Positions 1 to 11,660 are shown, numbered from the stretch's first letter. The stretch: 64,000 nucleotides of DNA from Coenobita brevimanus (GCA_032717465.1 CM064657.1:27601466-27665465); one strand, 5' to 3'. The notes: generated by a model not told the origin, from the letters alone. Numbers and translations: made by a program.

Positions 1-378
1 TTATTCCATGATTGTCAAATTCCAGGCCAGAGGAATGTGCGAATAATGGTGGTGGTGGTGGTGGATAAAAATGAGGCCAGGTTAAATTGCTCCTCTACTA
101 TAAACCTTTTGTCTTACCTTGGCCCAGATTTTTGTCCGGTTGTACTTGTTTCATGTGGCTTAGCGGCAGAATGAGATGATACTGTAGCTCCATAACAATT
201 TCATGGCACTCCCTTATGACTAGCACCATATTCTAGTGTTCATCTCTTGCTATAACTCAACATTTAAGATGGACAGACGACAGTTTTAGGCCAAGTTAGA
301 GTAAAAAGAGTATATCGCTGCTTTCTCCGGCACTATCACAGTTTCCGAGTAAGGAATTTTCCCGCTAGAACAAATCCC
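1..378. other. Unannotated sequence
   Basis: No gene or recognisable repeat seen apart from a short (TGG)n run near 47-62. No open frame of interest. Confidence 0.5.
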
Positions 379-772
379 GTATTTTCCTGGGTTTATGCCG
401 TATTTTTGAGTTTACCCCATATTTTCGTGGACTTAGTAATCTCGTGGGTTTATGTTGTATTTTCGTGAGTTTAGACCATTATATTCTTTGGTTTAGACCG
501 TGTTCTGGTGGGTTTATGCCGTATTTTCGTGAGTTCAGACCATATTTTCGTGGGCTTAGACAGTATTCTCGTGGGTTTATGCCGTATTTTCGTGAGTTTA
601 GACCATATTTTCGTGGGTTTAGACTGTATTCTCTTAGGTTTATGCCGTATTTTCGTGAGTTTAGGCCATTTTTTCCCATATTCTCGTGGGTTTATACCGT
701 ATTTTCGTGAGTTCAGACCATATTCTCCTGGGTTTAAGCTGTCCTCGTCGTTTAAGTCGTATGCTCGTCAAC
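379..772. repeat. 21-bp minisatellite, about 19 units
   Basis: Head-to-tail 21-mers, clearest at 521-541, 542-562, 563-583 and 584-604. A typical unit reads GTATTTTCGTGAGTTTAGAC plus one C. Units alternate between GAGTTTAGACC, GGGTTTAGACA and GGGTTTATGCC endings, giving a higher-order period of 63 bp. Because 21 is a multiple of 3, both strands show overlapping open frames with a seven-residue periodicity; these are by-products and not genes. Edge units (400-520 and 690-772) are diverged or have small indels. Confidence 0.9.
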
Positions 773-1194
773 CTTTATAGCACCTCTCCCTGACTAGATT
801 TGTTCTGCATTTGGCACATCAATAATCTGTATGTACGGTAATTTATGCAGTCTGTGTTGATGTCACAAAGGCTGAGACAATATACAAGAGAACAGTAAGG
901 TGTAATAAGCAAGATAAGCCGCTAAGGAAGAGTTGCTAAAACCTTCCTTGTCTGATCAAAACATGGATGTAAGAGATAATCACTTCTATTTAGCTGCAGT
1001 TTTCAGTCACTACCATCAAGAGCTTTATAAATTTTCTAGAGATTCTTGAAAGTTTTTGACATACAGGTGTGTGTGTAATTCACCGGGTCACCGGGTAATT
1101 CACCGGGTCGGTCATGATCACTTGATGGTCGTGATCGTCAGCTTTTTACCCTCCCGGAAGGGAGCTGAGCTCATATAGTCCGATCTAAGGGCAA
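773..1194. other. Unannotated sequence with short CACCGGGT repeats
   Basis: AT-rich with no coding signal. At about 1074-1110 the motif AATTCACCGGGT occurs in near-tandem, followed by a partly palindromic TCATGATCA / TCGTGATCG stretch. Confidence 0.45.
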
Positions 1195-1347
1195 GGCTGT
1201 GACCTTCACACATTCACACACCCGTCCTCTTGCTCAAGGGGGACAGTTACCACCCACTTCGTCAGAGAAACTTTTCGCAACCTGAGCGAGGCGCGAACTC
1301 CCGTCCACCAGTTGGCAAGCGAGAACGTTACCACTGCACCAGCGAGC

Positions 1348-1348
<1 letters not shown>
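1195..1348 (-). mobile_element. tRNA-derived SINE head (family D)
   Basis: On the minus strand, directly after the (GT)n tract, the sequence has a Pol III box A-like TGGTGCAGTGGTAACG and about 35 bases later a box B-like GAGTTCGCGCC, with tRNA-like spacing. The rest (GAGCAAGAGGACGGGTG) has no tRNA acceptor partner, so this reads as a SINE rather than a functional tRNA gene. Only one copy is seen here, so the 3' boundary is a guess. Confidence 0.55.

Positions 1349-1392
<44 letters not shown>
1349..1392. repeat. (GT)22 microsatellite
   Basis: Pure GT dinucleotide run abutting the 5' end of the minus-strand SINE head. Confidence 0.95.
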
Positions 1393-1394
<2 letters not shown>

Positions 1395-2119
1395 GATCAT
1401 TCTGTTAAATTTTGAGACCAAGTTTAGTAATATTTTCGAGTCTGGATTTGGTAACTCTGAAAATGGTAGATTAAGAGGGGATTGAGTTCCAGCGAATCCA
1501 AATCTATTTTTTAATCTGCGCAACATTTCATTTTCCTGGAACAAGTATACTGAATGAAAACCAGCAATACGCTTTTTAAGATTCTTTTATCGTATGAACT
1601 GGATGCTCATGAAGAAATATTGTAGCTAATGGTTAGAAAATAAACCGTGATAATGCATATGAATATCTTTAGCTAGAACTATAAAATTTTAATGCATGGT
1701 TGTCATTAACGAGTGATAAAAGGAAGATGTTTTGTCCCATTCACTCTTCGTTACGTTGACTTATACTCTATTTCATTTCTTTTCTGTCTCCTGAAAATGT
1801 ATTCAACTCATGGAAGAATTGTCGAAGCAAAGGGGTCAGATACAGTTTTCGTTAATCCTTTCAGTATGAGTGATCTGTCCTGAACTGAGTAAAATCATAA
1901 GAAATTCAAAAGACGAAACTAAGCAAAAACGGCCTCGTAGCGGAATGTGGAGGTCAACCACTTGCCTCCAATGCCGTATTATCTATTTTGTTCTTGCTCC
2001 CTTCAGACGGTTTTTTACAGCTCAGAGAAAGCCCAGTTTGGGAAAGGGTTAACGAAAACTCTATAGAAGGCCTCCCCAAAATGTAACAAAATAGTCTTGA
2101 TGTAGCGAAAACAAGCTAA

Positions 2120-2121
<2 letters not shown>
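1393..2121. other. Intergenic AT-rich DNA with one AACCCC-family copy
   Basis: No gene seen. From about 1853 a copy of the dispersed short repeat occurs: TTAATCCTTTCAGTATGAG followed by core GAGTAAAATCATA at 1886-1898. Confidence 0.5.

Positions 2122-2207
<86 letters not shown>
2122..2207. repeat. (CA)n microsatellite, 86 bp
   Basis: Uninterrupted AC/CA dinucleotides. Confidence 0.97.
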
Positions 2208-2208
<1 letters not shown>

Positions 2209-2429
2209 ACAGGCCTGAATGGATTAACAAACGCTGGATTCGCCCCTGCTCATGTATTACCCCGTTAGGATAGGTCGCAGGGGCAGGAGGGTGGCCAAAA
2301 CAATGGTGAAGGTTGGAGTGATACAGGTTGTCTGATTCCCTCTGGCCCAGCCCTTATCGCATTCTTTATTTACACACAACTTTAATGCCGGCGTTTAACC
2401 CTGGAGTCCTGATAAGCAAGCCATTACGG

Positions 2430-3615
2430 GGTGGCAGGCAGAGGGGAGGGTGCGTGACGATGGGGGTAGTGGTGGTGATGGTGGTGGTGGGTGTGGTAGT
2501 CAGAAGAACGGGGGGAGTGTGGTACTAAGTGCAATGCCTCAATGTGGTGCTAAGTGGAATGGGTGACTGTGTTAGTAAGCGGAAGAGGGTGTCTGGGGTG
2601 GGCAAGCTAAATTTTAGAGTAGAAGAGTGGGTGTGGTGCTAAGTGAAATGGGTGAATGTCGTGATAAGTGGATGGGGGTAGGCGAGTAAGGATGTCTGGG
2701 GTGAATGTGGTATAGTGGTGGCTGGTGGGTGTGATAAGGGGTGGGGTAGTCAGTGAATTGGGTGAATGTGGTACTTAGTAAATGGTGACTTTGTGCCAAG
2801 TGGATGAGTGAATGTGTTAGTAAATGGATGGAGAGAGGTAAAAAAAGGTGTCTGGGATCGGTGTGGGAGTAAGTAAAGTGGGTGTGGTACTAAGTGGAAG
2901 TAGAAAGGTGACACAGAGTGTCTAGGATGGGTGTGGTAGTCAGCAGCATGGGTGAATGTGGTACTTTGTGGAATGGAACAGTTGGAAGAGGGTTTTGGGT
3001 GGGTGTGGTAATGGGATTAGAATGGAGGGTGTGGTAGTTAGTGGAATGGGTGAATGTGGTGGTAAGTGGAAGGGAAGAGTAGTGGACGTTGGTGTTTGGG
3101 GTGTGTGTGGTAGTCATGAAAATGGGTAATTGTGGTACAAGTGGAAATAGAGTCTGCAGAATATTACAACAGGGTGTTGAGAGTGATGTTTTAAGTGAAG
3201 GAAGTAATATGGGAGAGGGTGTTAAGGTTAGGTGTGTTAGCAAGTGGCTAGCGTGATATGGAATAGGTTGTTAGGAGTGGTAGTACATGGAGGTGGAGGG
3301 ATAAAGAAGAATGTTAGGGATGGGTGACCTTTGAAGTGGAATAAGTAAGAATTGTAGTGAATGTGAAAGGGATGAAGAGAGTGTCAAGAGAATAAACGGG
3401 GAGAGAAGTAGACGAATGTGATAGGGGTGGGTGTGATCTTAAGTGGAGGAGATGAATGTGGTACTAAGTGGATGAAGTATGAACGTGGAGTGGAATTAAG
3501 TGGAAGGGAATAAGAGGAAGGCGGATTAAATGGTATTTGTAGTAGTAAGTGTATGGGGTGGTTTGGCTGAGAATGGAATGCCAGGTTTGTGTGAGAAGAC
3601 GGAAAGGTGGGTATA
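2430..3615. repeat. G/T-rich degenerate minisatellite, left part
   Basis: Loose tandem repetition of phrases such as GGGTGAATGTGGTACTAAG and GTGGAATGGGTGAATGTG, with a variable spacing of about 30-60 bases. C is almost absent on the plus strand. Minus-strand open frames here (Thr/His/Pro-rich) are artefacts of the repeat. The array resumes after the SINE insertion at 3622-3992. Confidence 0.75.
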
Positions 3616-3621
3616 CTCGTA

Positions 3622-3830
3622 ACTAGCAGTAGTAGGGTAACCCCGGGCTGTCTGGCCAAGCAGACCAGTCAACCTCGGGCAAGTAATCACCCCTCCAGGG
3701 GCATCCCGTGTTGTGAAACCACGTTCCCATGCGGTGAATAACACCTAGCCACAATGAGGCACGGGGAAGGGTGTGGAGGTCTGGAACCTACATGGTGTCC
3801 CTGGTTAACAGGGGCACCATAGTAAGCTCC
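3622..3830 (-). mobile_element. SINE family B, copy 1
   Basis: Matches the copies at 37366-37622 and 51402-51690. Shared plus-strand words are GGCCAAGCAGACC, GGGCAAGTAATCACCCCTCC, ACGTTCCC and GGGGCACCATAGTAAGCTCC. On the minus strand GTGGCTAGGTGTT and GTGGTTTCACAAC look like weak boxes A and B. The (AAC)n tail present in the other two copies has decayed here. It lies inside the G-rich minisatellite, directly after module R1 in minus-strand reading. Confidence 0.65.
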
Positions 3831-3992
3831 ACATCACCCCGTTATTTGGCTACATGATTACCACCCAGCGCTGTAAATGGCTTCCTGGGTGTAGGAAACC
3901 ATTAGGCTTGACACTCACTATAAAGCCACCTAAAGATGAAGGTAGCACTACATCAAGTGCGTGGATGATAGCTGCCACTACCTACCACTCAC
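3831..3992 (-). mobile_element. Repeat module R1, copy 1
   Basis: Shares ordered words with 15748-16030, 30980-31275 and 39093-39320: ATTACCACCCAGCGCTGTAA, an imperfect inverted repeat TGGCTTCCTG / TAGGAAACCA, GGCTTG, CACT, then CACTACATCAAGTGCGTGGA and CTGCCACTACCTACCAC. The pyrimidine-rich middle of other copies is deleted here. Confidence 0.65.
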
Positions 3993-4960
3993 ACAAGTAA
4001 GTGGATGGAATACATGAGGCTGTGGGTGAGGATGGCTGCGGAAGTGGATGGAAAAGTGGGTAAGGAAGTGGGTAGAAAGGTGGGTATGGAAGTGGGTGAG
4101 AAGGTGGGCATGGAAGTGGGTGGAAATGTGGGTGTGAGGGTAGGGGTGGGTGTGGGATTGGGTTGAGGGGTGGGAGTGGAAGTGGGTGGGGGTGAGTGGA
4201 AGTGGATGGGAGAGAGGGTGTGGAAGCTGGTGAGAGGGTGAGTAGATGGGAGGGCAGGTTCGCTGGTGTGTTTAACAGGACTGAAAATTAGGTATATACG
4301 TAGGTGAAACGACTGAGTGCGAATGGGTGGGAGGGTGGGTGTGTAGGGGGGCGAAAGGGGAGAGTAGAAGTGAATGGGAGGGTGCAAAAATTGGTGGCAG
4401 AACTGAGTGTGTAAACTGGTCACAGTAATTCAGACAAATGGACAAAGTAAGGGTGAGTGCAGGTGGTAGTAGGGAGTGATTATGGTAAATGAGTGTGACG
4501 AGGGTGCATGTGACGCAGAAGGTAGGGGACAAGGGGTTTTAGGGTGGCACTGGCGTGTTTTTCAAGTATATGATCGAAAACGGAAATTAGTTAAGTCGTT
4601 AAGTGTAAGGGTGGTTATGAGAAGAAAGATAAAGGTAGAGGGGTGGAGGGTGAGTGAAAGGATTTATGGCAGTTTTGCGTGGACCTAGACTGGTATTAAG
4701 TTTGGTTTTAGATAGACTGGTATTTTAAATGAAGGAGAATGAGGTGAAAGACGTGGATGATGGGGGAGTATGGTTTAAGATGTGTTTCCGAATGGATGTG
4801 GAAGAATAGTAAAACATCAAAGCTGGTAGTAAGTGCAGTTATTTGGTGGAAGGGAGGTGATGTGGAACTAGATGAGGGTGAGTGGTGCTCCTGACTCTGG
4901 TGATAATGGTAGTGTTGATGTAAATGGAAGATGATGGCGGTTGTAGTAACGTTTAACATA
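3993..4960. repeat. G-rich degenerate minisatellite, right part
   Basis: Continues the array with units such as GGAAGTGGGTGAGAAGGTG and GGTGGGTATGGAAGTGGG (about 20-24 bp, clearest at 4040-4210), decaying into merely G/A/T-rich DNA after 4470. No coding evidence. Confidence 0.7.
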
Positions 4961-4984
4961 TGAGTAGTGTTTTTTCAGTGTATT

Positions 4985-5870
4985 CTCAGTGTTTTGACTA
5001 CTCCACCTTGATCTTGGTCTGCATCTCGGTCCAAACACCCCACTTTCAGTATCTCACTTTCATTTGGGTTTAAATGACACAACTATCTGAAATATTTCTT
5101 CATTCTTTTCTCCACAGCTTCCACGTCCACACCACATTCTTCATTATTCAGTTCACTTGCCCATCTCCCCCTCCATGTCATTTCACAGGATCAATTCAAT
5201 CAGTCTGTTGCATAGCTCTCACTCGTGTCCTTTGCTCCTAACGTGCTGTTGTTCGTTGACAACCCTGCCTAAATATTTATAAGCCCTCATATTCTCCAGT
5301 CCACTACTATTAGTTTCCACAACACATTGCATTCCCATGCTTCTTTCAAACCTATATCTATTTGCTGTTGTCCACATTCATCCATAAACTACGTCTACGA
5401 AACAGTACTGACTCAGTTCCTCTCTACCAGATTGTAACTTTTACTCGCTACCTGGCATCAGCACTGCGTCATCTGCAAACGGAAGCGCAAGTATTTCCCA
5501 CCAACCACCTCCATATCTCAAAAGTTCTCCATCCCAAATGTCTTCGCTATCACCTCTCTCAGCACTCCCTCCACAGACACACTGAACAGCCACAGTGAAA
5601 TGACACAGCCGTGTTTTAGGCCAACATTCATGTCGAACCTATCACTCAACGCACCATCCACTCTCACAGCTGCTATTGCTCTATTGTACATAACATAAAC
5701 TCTATTGGCTTACTCAATGTCAGTCAGTCTACTTTATCACATGCCTCGTCTAGATCTATAAACACTGCAAATATTGACCTGTTTACTGTCAAAACGTCCC
5801 TGTCAGATGCTTTAATGTAATTACCAGCTCAACAGATCCTCTAATTTGTATGAAATCACCACATCATATT
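4985..5870 (-). pseudogene. Decayed RTE-like LINE reverse transcriptase
   Basis: Reading the minus strand, fragments of a non-LTR reverse transcriptase appear in order although frames change and stops intervene. A VFIDLDEACDKVD-like segment lies at about 5729-5768. A LPFADDAVLMP-like catalytic box (the F/YADD aspartates) lies at about 5459-5485. A thumb segment with MNVDNSK follows. Last is ECGVDVEAVEKRMKKYFR at about 5099-5152. The last segment and the MNV.NSK segment line up with the intact copy at 34731-35468 (RCGVDVDVTGSVMRNTLRW and VNVGKSK), so both belong to one family. A weaker 5' continuation may reach about 6200. The host role is replication of the element by target-primed reverse transcription; this copy is dead. 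Family assignment is moderate. Confidence 0.6.
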
Positions 5871-7017
5871 TTCATTCACACGTTTCCATATCTATTCACC
5901 CAATCAGTCAACATAAGCTACCACAAACTGTTCTACTCTTAAGAATATTCTCATGTAGTTTCTGCGTCTTCTCGTCATCCCTTCCTTTTTATACTTGGTC
6001 AGTATGAAGAAAGGTTCATTTTGATTATCATTCTCCACATCAAGGAAGAGTCTGATACTGCGGTGGACCTCACACGGAATGATGCATAAAACACATCACT
6101 TCCACTCCTCAGGTACGGTACTCCCCATGACATCCAGGCTATGCTATACATTTCCGAGTCTAATTTACTACACTCCTGCCTCCCCAAATAATTTTCCACT
6201 CAGACCGTAGACATATGTTGCCTTTCCTTTCCTAATATTATTCAATGGCAAGCACACTTTCCACCTACTGATCTCTTTCTGCATTCTCACACTTCCATAC
6301 AGTAAAAAAAAAAAAAAAAATGAAAAAGGTAAACTGCTATGCGTCGTATTCTGCCTTATTCGTGGAAGCTCAAAGCGTTTTGGACAATCAGAGTCTGGAG
6401 AAATAAAACTGAATAAGAAGGTAAAGAGACTGTGGAGCAACTATAAATCGCAGGTCACAATTCATGACGTGAAGAAACCGGGAATATTATGAGTAATGAT
6501 AATTTGGGTAATACATAGCTTAATCACTCAGTTAATTACTTTAATCTTATGAGAACATGCGACTAGCAAGGAAAGAAGGTGTGGCTGCAATGAAGGTGTG
6601 GCTATGGGCGTGGGAGGTGTGGCTTGAGGGGTGTGGTCAGTCACGCACACACCCACTCCCCTAATGTTTGCACTTCACATACACTTGCCGTCAACATAAA
6701 CATCATAAACGCTGCCCTGCTACTATTATTACAGCTACTACTACCAGCCAACTACTCTCTGTTCCCCCGCCCTACGTCACCGTAATTCACCCAAATCCTG
6801 CGGCAAAAACTAGAAATGCAATTCTTACACAATTCTGGAGTGTGATAAGGCGTTCGTGAGTAGTCTCAACTTCCCTACCTGCTGTCAGCATTTTTCTTTC
6901 CATTCCCAACGTGGAAAAAATTAAAAGGAAATGTCTTTTGGTTGTGTATCGATGTGCGTAAATGTGTTCGTGTGTGCTATCGCTTCAAGTCACTCGGGGC
7001 TCTGTAATCTACTATAT
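5871..7017. other. Unannotated, possibly 5' extension of the RT relic
   Basis: No gene. On the minus strand, 5870-6300 gives faint protein-like matches that might be more of the LINE. A 17-base poly(A) run sits at 6304-6320. Around 6575-6660 there is a G/T-rich patch (GGTGTGGCT repeated). Confidence 0.4.
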
Positions 7018-8040
7018 TACCCCCGCCCTGCTGTGACCTGACCTGCCTTGTTCTGCCAAGCGCAGGCCCTGCCCTGCGCTAATCTGCTCTGACCTTTAGT
7101 GCATTGCCCTGATCTTCCCTGTCCTGTCCTGGCATGTTTCGTTCTTCTCGTCCTTCCCCTGCTCTGCCCTACCTGCTTTACCATAATAAATCCCTGCTTT
7201 GCGCTGATTTGCTTTGTTCTTACCTGCATTTCCTACCTGCCATGTACTGTGCACTTCCTATTTCTCACCCCCAACCCTACTTTTCACAGCCATGCTTTGT
7301 TCTAACCATCCATCCTGTCCTACCATTGTAATTTTTCTTGTAATGACTTTCTGTCCATGCCATGTCTTTTCCACCCAGTCATGCCTTTCACCCACCTTGG
7401 CTTTGCTTTTCTCTTATTCTGCCTTTTCCACTGAGTACTGGCCTGCCTTATCCAAAATTAGTACTACCAATCCAATCTTGCACTGCCTTTCCTAATGGCA
7501 TGCCTCTTCCACTCCGTCCTGCCTTTCCCACGTAGTTCTATTTCACTTGCCCTGCTTATACCATCGTGCTTTGTCACTTCCATGTAGTTATTGCCAATCT
7601 TCCTGCCCTTCTTGCTTTATTCAGTTCTCTTCCAATCTGACCTGTATGTTCCATCTTATTCCGCCCGTCCCATCTTAAGTCCGCTTTATCTTCTGTCTGT
7701 CTCTCTTCTTGATTTCTCACCCATTCCCGTCACTCTTGTCCTTCCTCTTCCATCCTGCACTGCCTGTCCCATTTTCCCCGACCCTGTCTGTTCCTTCTTT
7801 CCCTGCCTTGCCCATCTAGTTTCGTTATGCATGCTGTGCCTCTCCCATCTTGCTATCCTTTTTCTATCTTGTCCTAACTTAACCATCTACTTTTGTTCCA
7901 CTCTGTCTTGCCTGTCTCATCTTGCCCAGCTATTTTTATAATGTCCTGTCTTTCACACGTACCTGTCCTCCACTTTGTCCTACCTTTTCCATACAGTCCT
8001 GATACCTCCTGCCGTGCCCTATGGTGCCTTAGTCTGCACA
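7018..8040. repeat. C/T-rich degenerate tandem array (about 20 bp)
   Basis: Repeated phrases like CTGCCTTTCCCATCTAGTCC, CCCTGCC and CTGTCC recur about every 20 bases with heavy divergence. Plus-strand open frames (Cys/Leu/Pro/Ser-rich) come from this and show no domain. The array fades at about 8040. Confidence 0.6.
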
Positions 8041-8640
8041 ACCCCATCCAATGCTATTCGTTCCCGGCTCAGTCTTCATTACACATTACTTGCAGTGACC
8101 TCGTCTATGAACGTCATCTGCACAAACTTTATTTTTACTACTCCCCAGACTGGCATAGAGGCTCACAAATCATAAATGGTAACAGTGATATAATACCTGA
8201 AGTACGCGATGTCTCCTTAAAAGTTGACAAAAAAACATAATGGTACCAGGGGAAAACTTTAAAGACCCTAGAGTCAGACCGCCGGTAACAAGGCAAAACA
8301 AACACTTAAAACACATTATGGTCTCGCAGGGACGGGTGGACATTTATCAAGCTTTTTCGCTAAGAGAGGTATTCCCCAGTGTATAATTAAAATGTCAGAC
8401 TGCAACAACTACACAATATACATACCTGGTACATGTCATCGGACAGAATAAAAGCAAGGTTTTAAGCTAAAATTTGTCCCACGCTCTGTGAAAATTATAT
8501 GCAAATATATTCCCCTATTTACCTAGTGTATTACGCCCACAGTCAATTGAGATTAGTGCAGATAGGACAACATTGCAGTCCAGAGCTGCAGTGAGGATAA
8601 TTATTGCGTTTGCATGCTTGCGTGGGAAGGGTGGCAAAAG
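8041..8640. other. Unannotated intergenic DNA
   Basis: No gene, RNA or clear repeat recognised. Confidence 0.45.
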
Positions 8641-8643
8641 TGC

Positions 8644-8930
8644 TTTTAACCCCCTCACCATGACGGGGGAAATTTTTTTTCTAATTTCCAGATGATTTAT
8701 ATTAAACTTGGGAAAAATCCCTTGTAATAAAGTGGTTAATAAAGGCTTTATGTGACCCCGCAGTTCGATGAGCCCTAGACTAAAGAGAATAGTCTGAGGA
8801 TAACGAACAAAATTCCTACGTCACCGGAATGAAATGGTTATTAGTTTTTCAGCATTATGAGGGGTTAGTTTTGTTACCTTACTACCACCAAACGATTTTA
8901 GTACACCTGAGAGGCCCCTCATAGTAAAGG
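8644..8930. repeat. AACCCC/ATCGTCTGG dispersed repeat, about three copies
   Basis: TTTTAACCCCCTCACCATGA with CCAGATGATTTATATTAAAC; then GACCCCGCAGTTCGATGAG with an AGTCTGAGGATAACG core; then CAGCATTATGAGGGGTTAG and CTACCACCAAACGATTTTAG. The copies lie head to tail or inverted just upstream of the CR1 element. Confidence 0.65.
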
Positions 8931-8965
8931 AAGTTAGAAATCATCCATCATGAGGCACTGAAAAT

Positions 8966-11199
8966 ACCTCCACCGTTCCTAATTTTCGTCTAGGAGATTT
9001 CGATGGCTTAAGAGCTTATTTTCGAACGGTATTCCACAGGGAGATTAGCTATTTGAGGGAATGCCAGGTCAGTAGGGAAACCCAGGTCATAGGTCAGGCG
9101 CAGGAAATACGTGGGAATGTCCGTCAGGTGTCTGTGAGGGGGGAGGTGGTAGATAGGAATGTAGTCCAGGTCACGGAAATTAGCTCAGCTCCAGTACCAA
9201 TCAGACGTTCGACCAGTGAGAAGTATAACGAGTTAATTAATATAATACACGAAGGCCAAGATAGATATATTCCTTCAAAACCGTTTAGAACTAACAATTC
9301 AGAACCAAGATGGTTAAAATCTCTCACAGGCCAAAGGAAAGGAATATATAGAAAAATAAAACGTGGAGAGGAACACTTACGTAACCGATACACGATTTTA
9401 AATAGAGAAGTAAAGAGGGAGATAAGAAAAGCAAAGAGAAGTTATGAAATTAAGGTTGCAAGTGAATCAAAAGAAAACCCCAAGGGTTTTTATCAAATGT
9501 ACCGTACGAAAAATAAAGATAGGATAGAACCACTCAGAACAGAATCAGGTGACATTACCAGTGAAGATAAAGAAATGTGCTCCATCCTAAATAATTATTT
9601 CATATCAGTATTCACCAAGGAAAATCTAGGCCTGGTCCCTCAAGCAGCAAATATTTACCATGAGAATACGGAAAATATTCTTAGTAAAATAACTATTAGT
9701 AAGGAGGACGTACTGAAAGAAATTAATAAGTTAAAACCTCAAAAATCGCCAGGTCCGGACGATATATATGCAAAAATTATTAAAGAAACCAAAGAAGAAT
9801 AATGTCAGCCACTTTTAACGTTATTTAATGACTCTTTTAAGTTCAGGAGAAGTTCCCGAGGCGTGGAAGACCGCAAACGTAGTGCCCATCTTTAAAGGGT
9901 GATAAATCAGCTGCGTCGAAATATCGTCCGATAAGTCTAACGTCAATAGTAGGAAAAATGTTAGAGTCAATTTTGGCAAATAAGATTAGAGAACACTTAG
10001 AAAGATTTAAACTTATAAACGAAAGTCAGCACGGATTCAGGCAAGGACGATCCTGCCTCACAAACTTCTTGTCATTCTACTCGGAGGTCTATGAGGCTGT
10101 AGATAGCGATTAAGCTTACGATGTTATTTATCTGGACTTTAGTAAAGCTTTTGATAGGGTCCCACACGAAAGGTTAGTTAGAAAGGTTCGAGCACACGGT
10201 ATAGACGGCGATATCTTAAAATGGATAGAATCCTGGCTGAAAGGACGAAAGCAGAGAGTATTAATAAATGGAACTAAGTCGGACTGGGGATTAGTAACTA
10301 GCGGTGTACCACAGGGTTCAGTACTCGGTCCCTTATTATTTATCATATATATAAATGATCTAGACTTAGGAGTCAATAGCAGCATCAGCAAATTTGCCGA
10401 CGATACAAAAATAGGGCGTATCATTAACTCGACTGACGATTGCCATAACTTACAAAAAGACCTCGATACATTGTCCAAATGGCCTAAAACTTGGCAAATG
10501 GAATTTAACGTTGAAAAATGTAAAGTACTTAACGTAGGTAAGACCATTGGAGATACTAAATACAGCTTAGGTAAAGAAATTAGCAAATCGGAATGCGAGA
10601 GAGATCTAGGAGTTATGATTAGTAACGACCTTAAACCAAGGCAACAGTGTATTAATGCGAGAAATAAAGCAAATAGGGTCCTAGGATTTATTTCGAGAAG
10701 CGTGAGCAATAGATCATCTAAAGTAATACTGAAACACTATCTAGCATTAGTAAGGCCACATTTAGACTACGCAGTACAATTTTGGTGTCCTTACTATAGA
10801 ATGGTTATTAATTCGTTAGAAAATGTACAGAGAAGAATGACAAAAATGATACATGACGTCCGGAACCTGTCATATGAAGACAGACTGAAAAGACTAAGTC
10901 TGCATTCGCTAGAGAGGCGTAGAGTAAGGGGAGACTTAATTGAGGTGTTTAAGTGGATGAATGGTATAAATAAGGGAGATATTAGCAAGGTACTTAAAGT
11001 GAGCATACAGGATAGAACTAGAAATAATGGTTTCAAACTAGAAAAATTCCGTTTCAGTAAGGAAATAGATAGAAATTGGTTTGGTAATAGAGTAGTAGAC
11101 GAATGGAATAAGCTACCTAGTAAAGTAGTTGCTGCCTCTTCCATTGAGAGTTTCAAGCATAGGCTAGATAAGCATATGACAAATAAGGGGTGGATATAG
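8966..11199 (+). pseudogene. CR1-like ORF2 reverse transcriptase, broken
   Basis: Encodes the endonuclease-RT linker (to about 9230), a Lys/Arg-rich region, then reverse transcriptase. Visible RT blocks are LKPQKSPGPDDI (9733-9768), EVPEAWKTANVVPIFK (about 9855-9896), YRPISLTS, ESQHGFRQGRSC, YLDFSKAFDRVPHERL (10126-10173), SGVPQGSVLGPLLFIIYIND and the catalytic KFADDTKIG (10390-10416), followed by a C-terminal domain to a stop at 11197-11199. Lesions are a TAA at 9800-9802, frameshifts near 9838 and 9899, and a TAA at 10111-10113. The stretch 10471-11199 (242 codons) is intact. In a live element this protein reverse-transcribes its own RNA at a nicked genomic target. RT identity is certain; clade CR1 is supported by the 3' tail. 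Generic gene finders would label it jockey-like. Confidence 0.88.
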
Positions 11200-11502
11200 A
11201 ATAAAGAAAATCTTATAACCAATACTAATTCATAATTTTTTTCTTTTCAGGTTACACTATGATAGTCTCTATTCTCCTTTCACACTTTACTGTAAAATGT
11301 CCACGCCAGTTTTTCTATGCGGCGTGGTGTTCTTTCTGAATTTTTCCTGCCGGCTTCGGCTGGAGGGTTTGGAGGGCGGGGTAGAGGCTTCTTCTTTGCT
11401 ATCCTTATCTCATTCTATTAGTTCAGTTACTCTTCTAGGAGCTGCCTAGCATGGACCAACCGGCCTACTGCAGTTATCCTCTCTTCTTATGTTCTTATGT
11501 TC
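8966..11502 (+). mobile_element. CR1-like non-LTR retrotransposon, 5'-truncated
   Basis: About 2.5 kb. It starts near the end of the endonuclease domain (NFRLGDFDGLRAYF-like linker at about 8978-9022) and ends in the 8-bp tail (TTCTTATG)n at 11484-11502, a hallmark of CR1-clade 3' ends. The 3' untranslated part contains a small hairpin, CCGGC-TTCG-GCTGG, at 11350-11363. The same 3' end recurs alone at 52733-52829 on the minus strand. The element is inactive because most of the endonuclease is missing and the ORF is broken. The 5' junction is not exactly placed; a stop at 8951 bounds the frame. Confidence 0.85.
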
Positions 11503-11660
11503 ATTATTCTCGCTACCACCAGACGATTTTATTCATCCTAGGGGAGATCTCTCGTGGTCATGAGGTTATGAACAATCTCCAATAATCCCTTCACTTTACG
11601 ATGCCATGTTTATTTTAGTCCTTCTGGCGACAAGCGATTTATTTCCAGGTAAGAAAATAC
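11503..11660. repeat. AACCCC/ATCGTCTGG dispersed repeat, two copies
   Basis: CGCTACCACCAGACGATTTT at about 11511, then ATCCCTTCACTTTACGATG and CTGGCGACAAGCGATTTATT. It directly follows the CR1 tail. Confidence 0.6.

Noticed and set aside
379..772. CRISPR-like array
   Set aside because: Units are contiguous 21-mers without spacers, in a eukaryotic context; it is a minisatellite.
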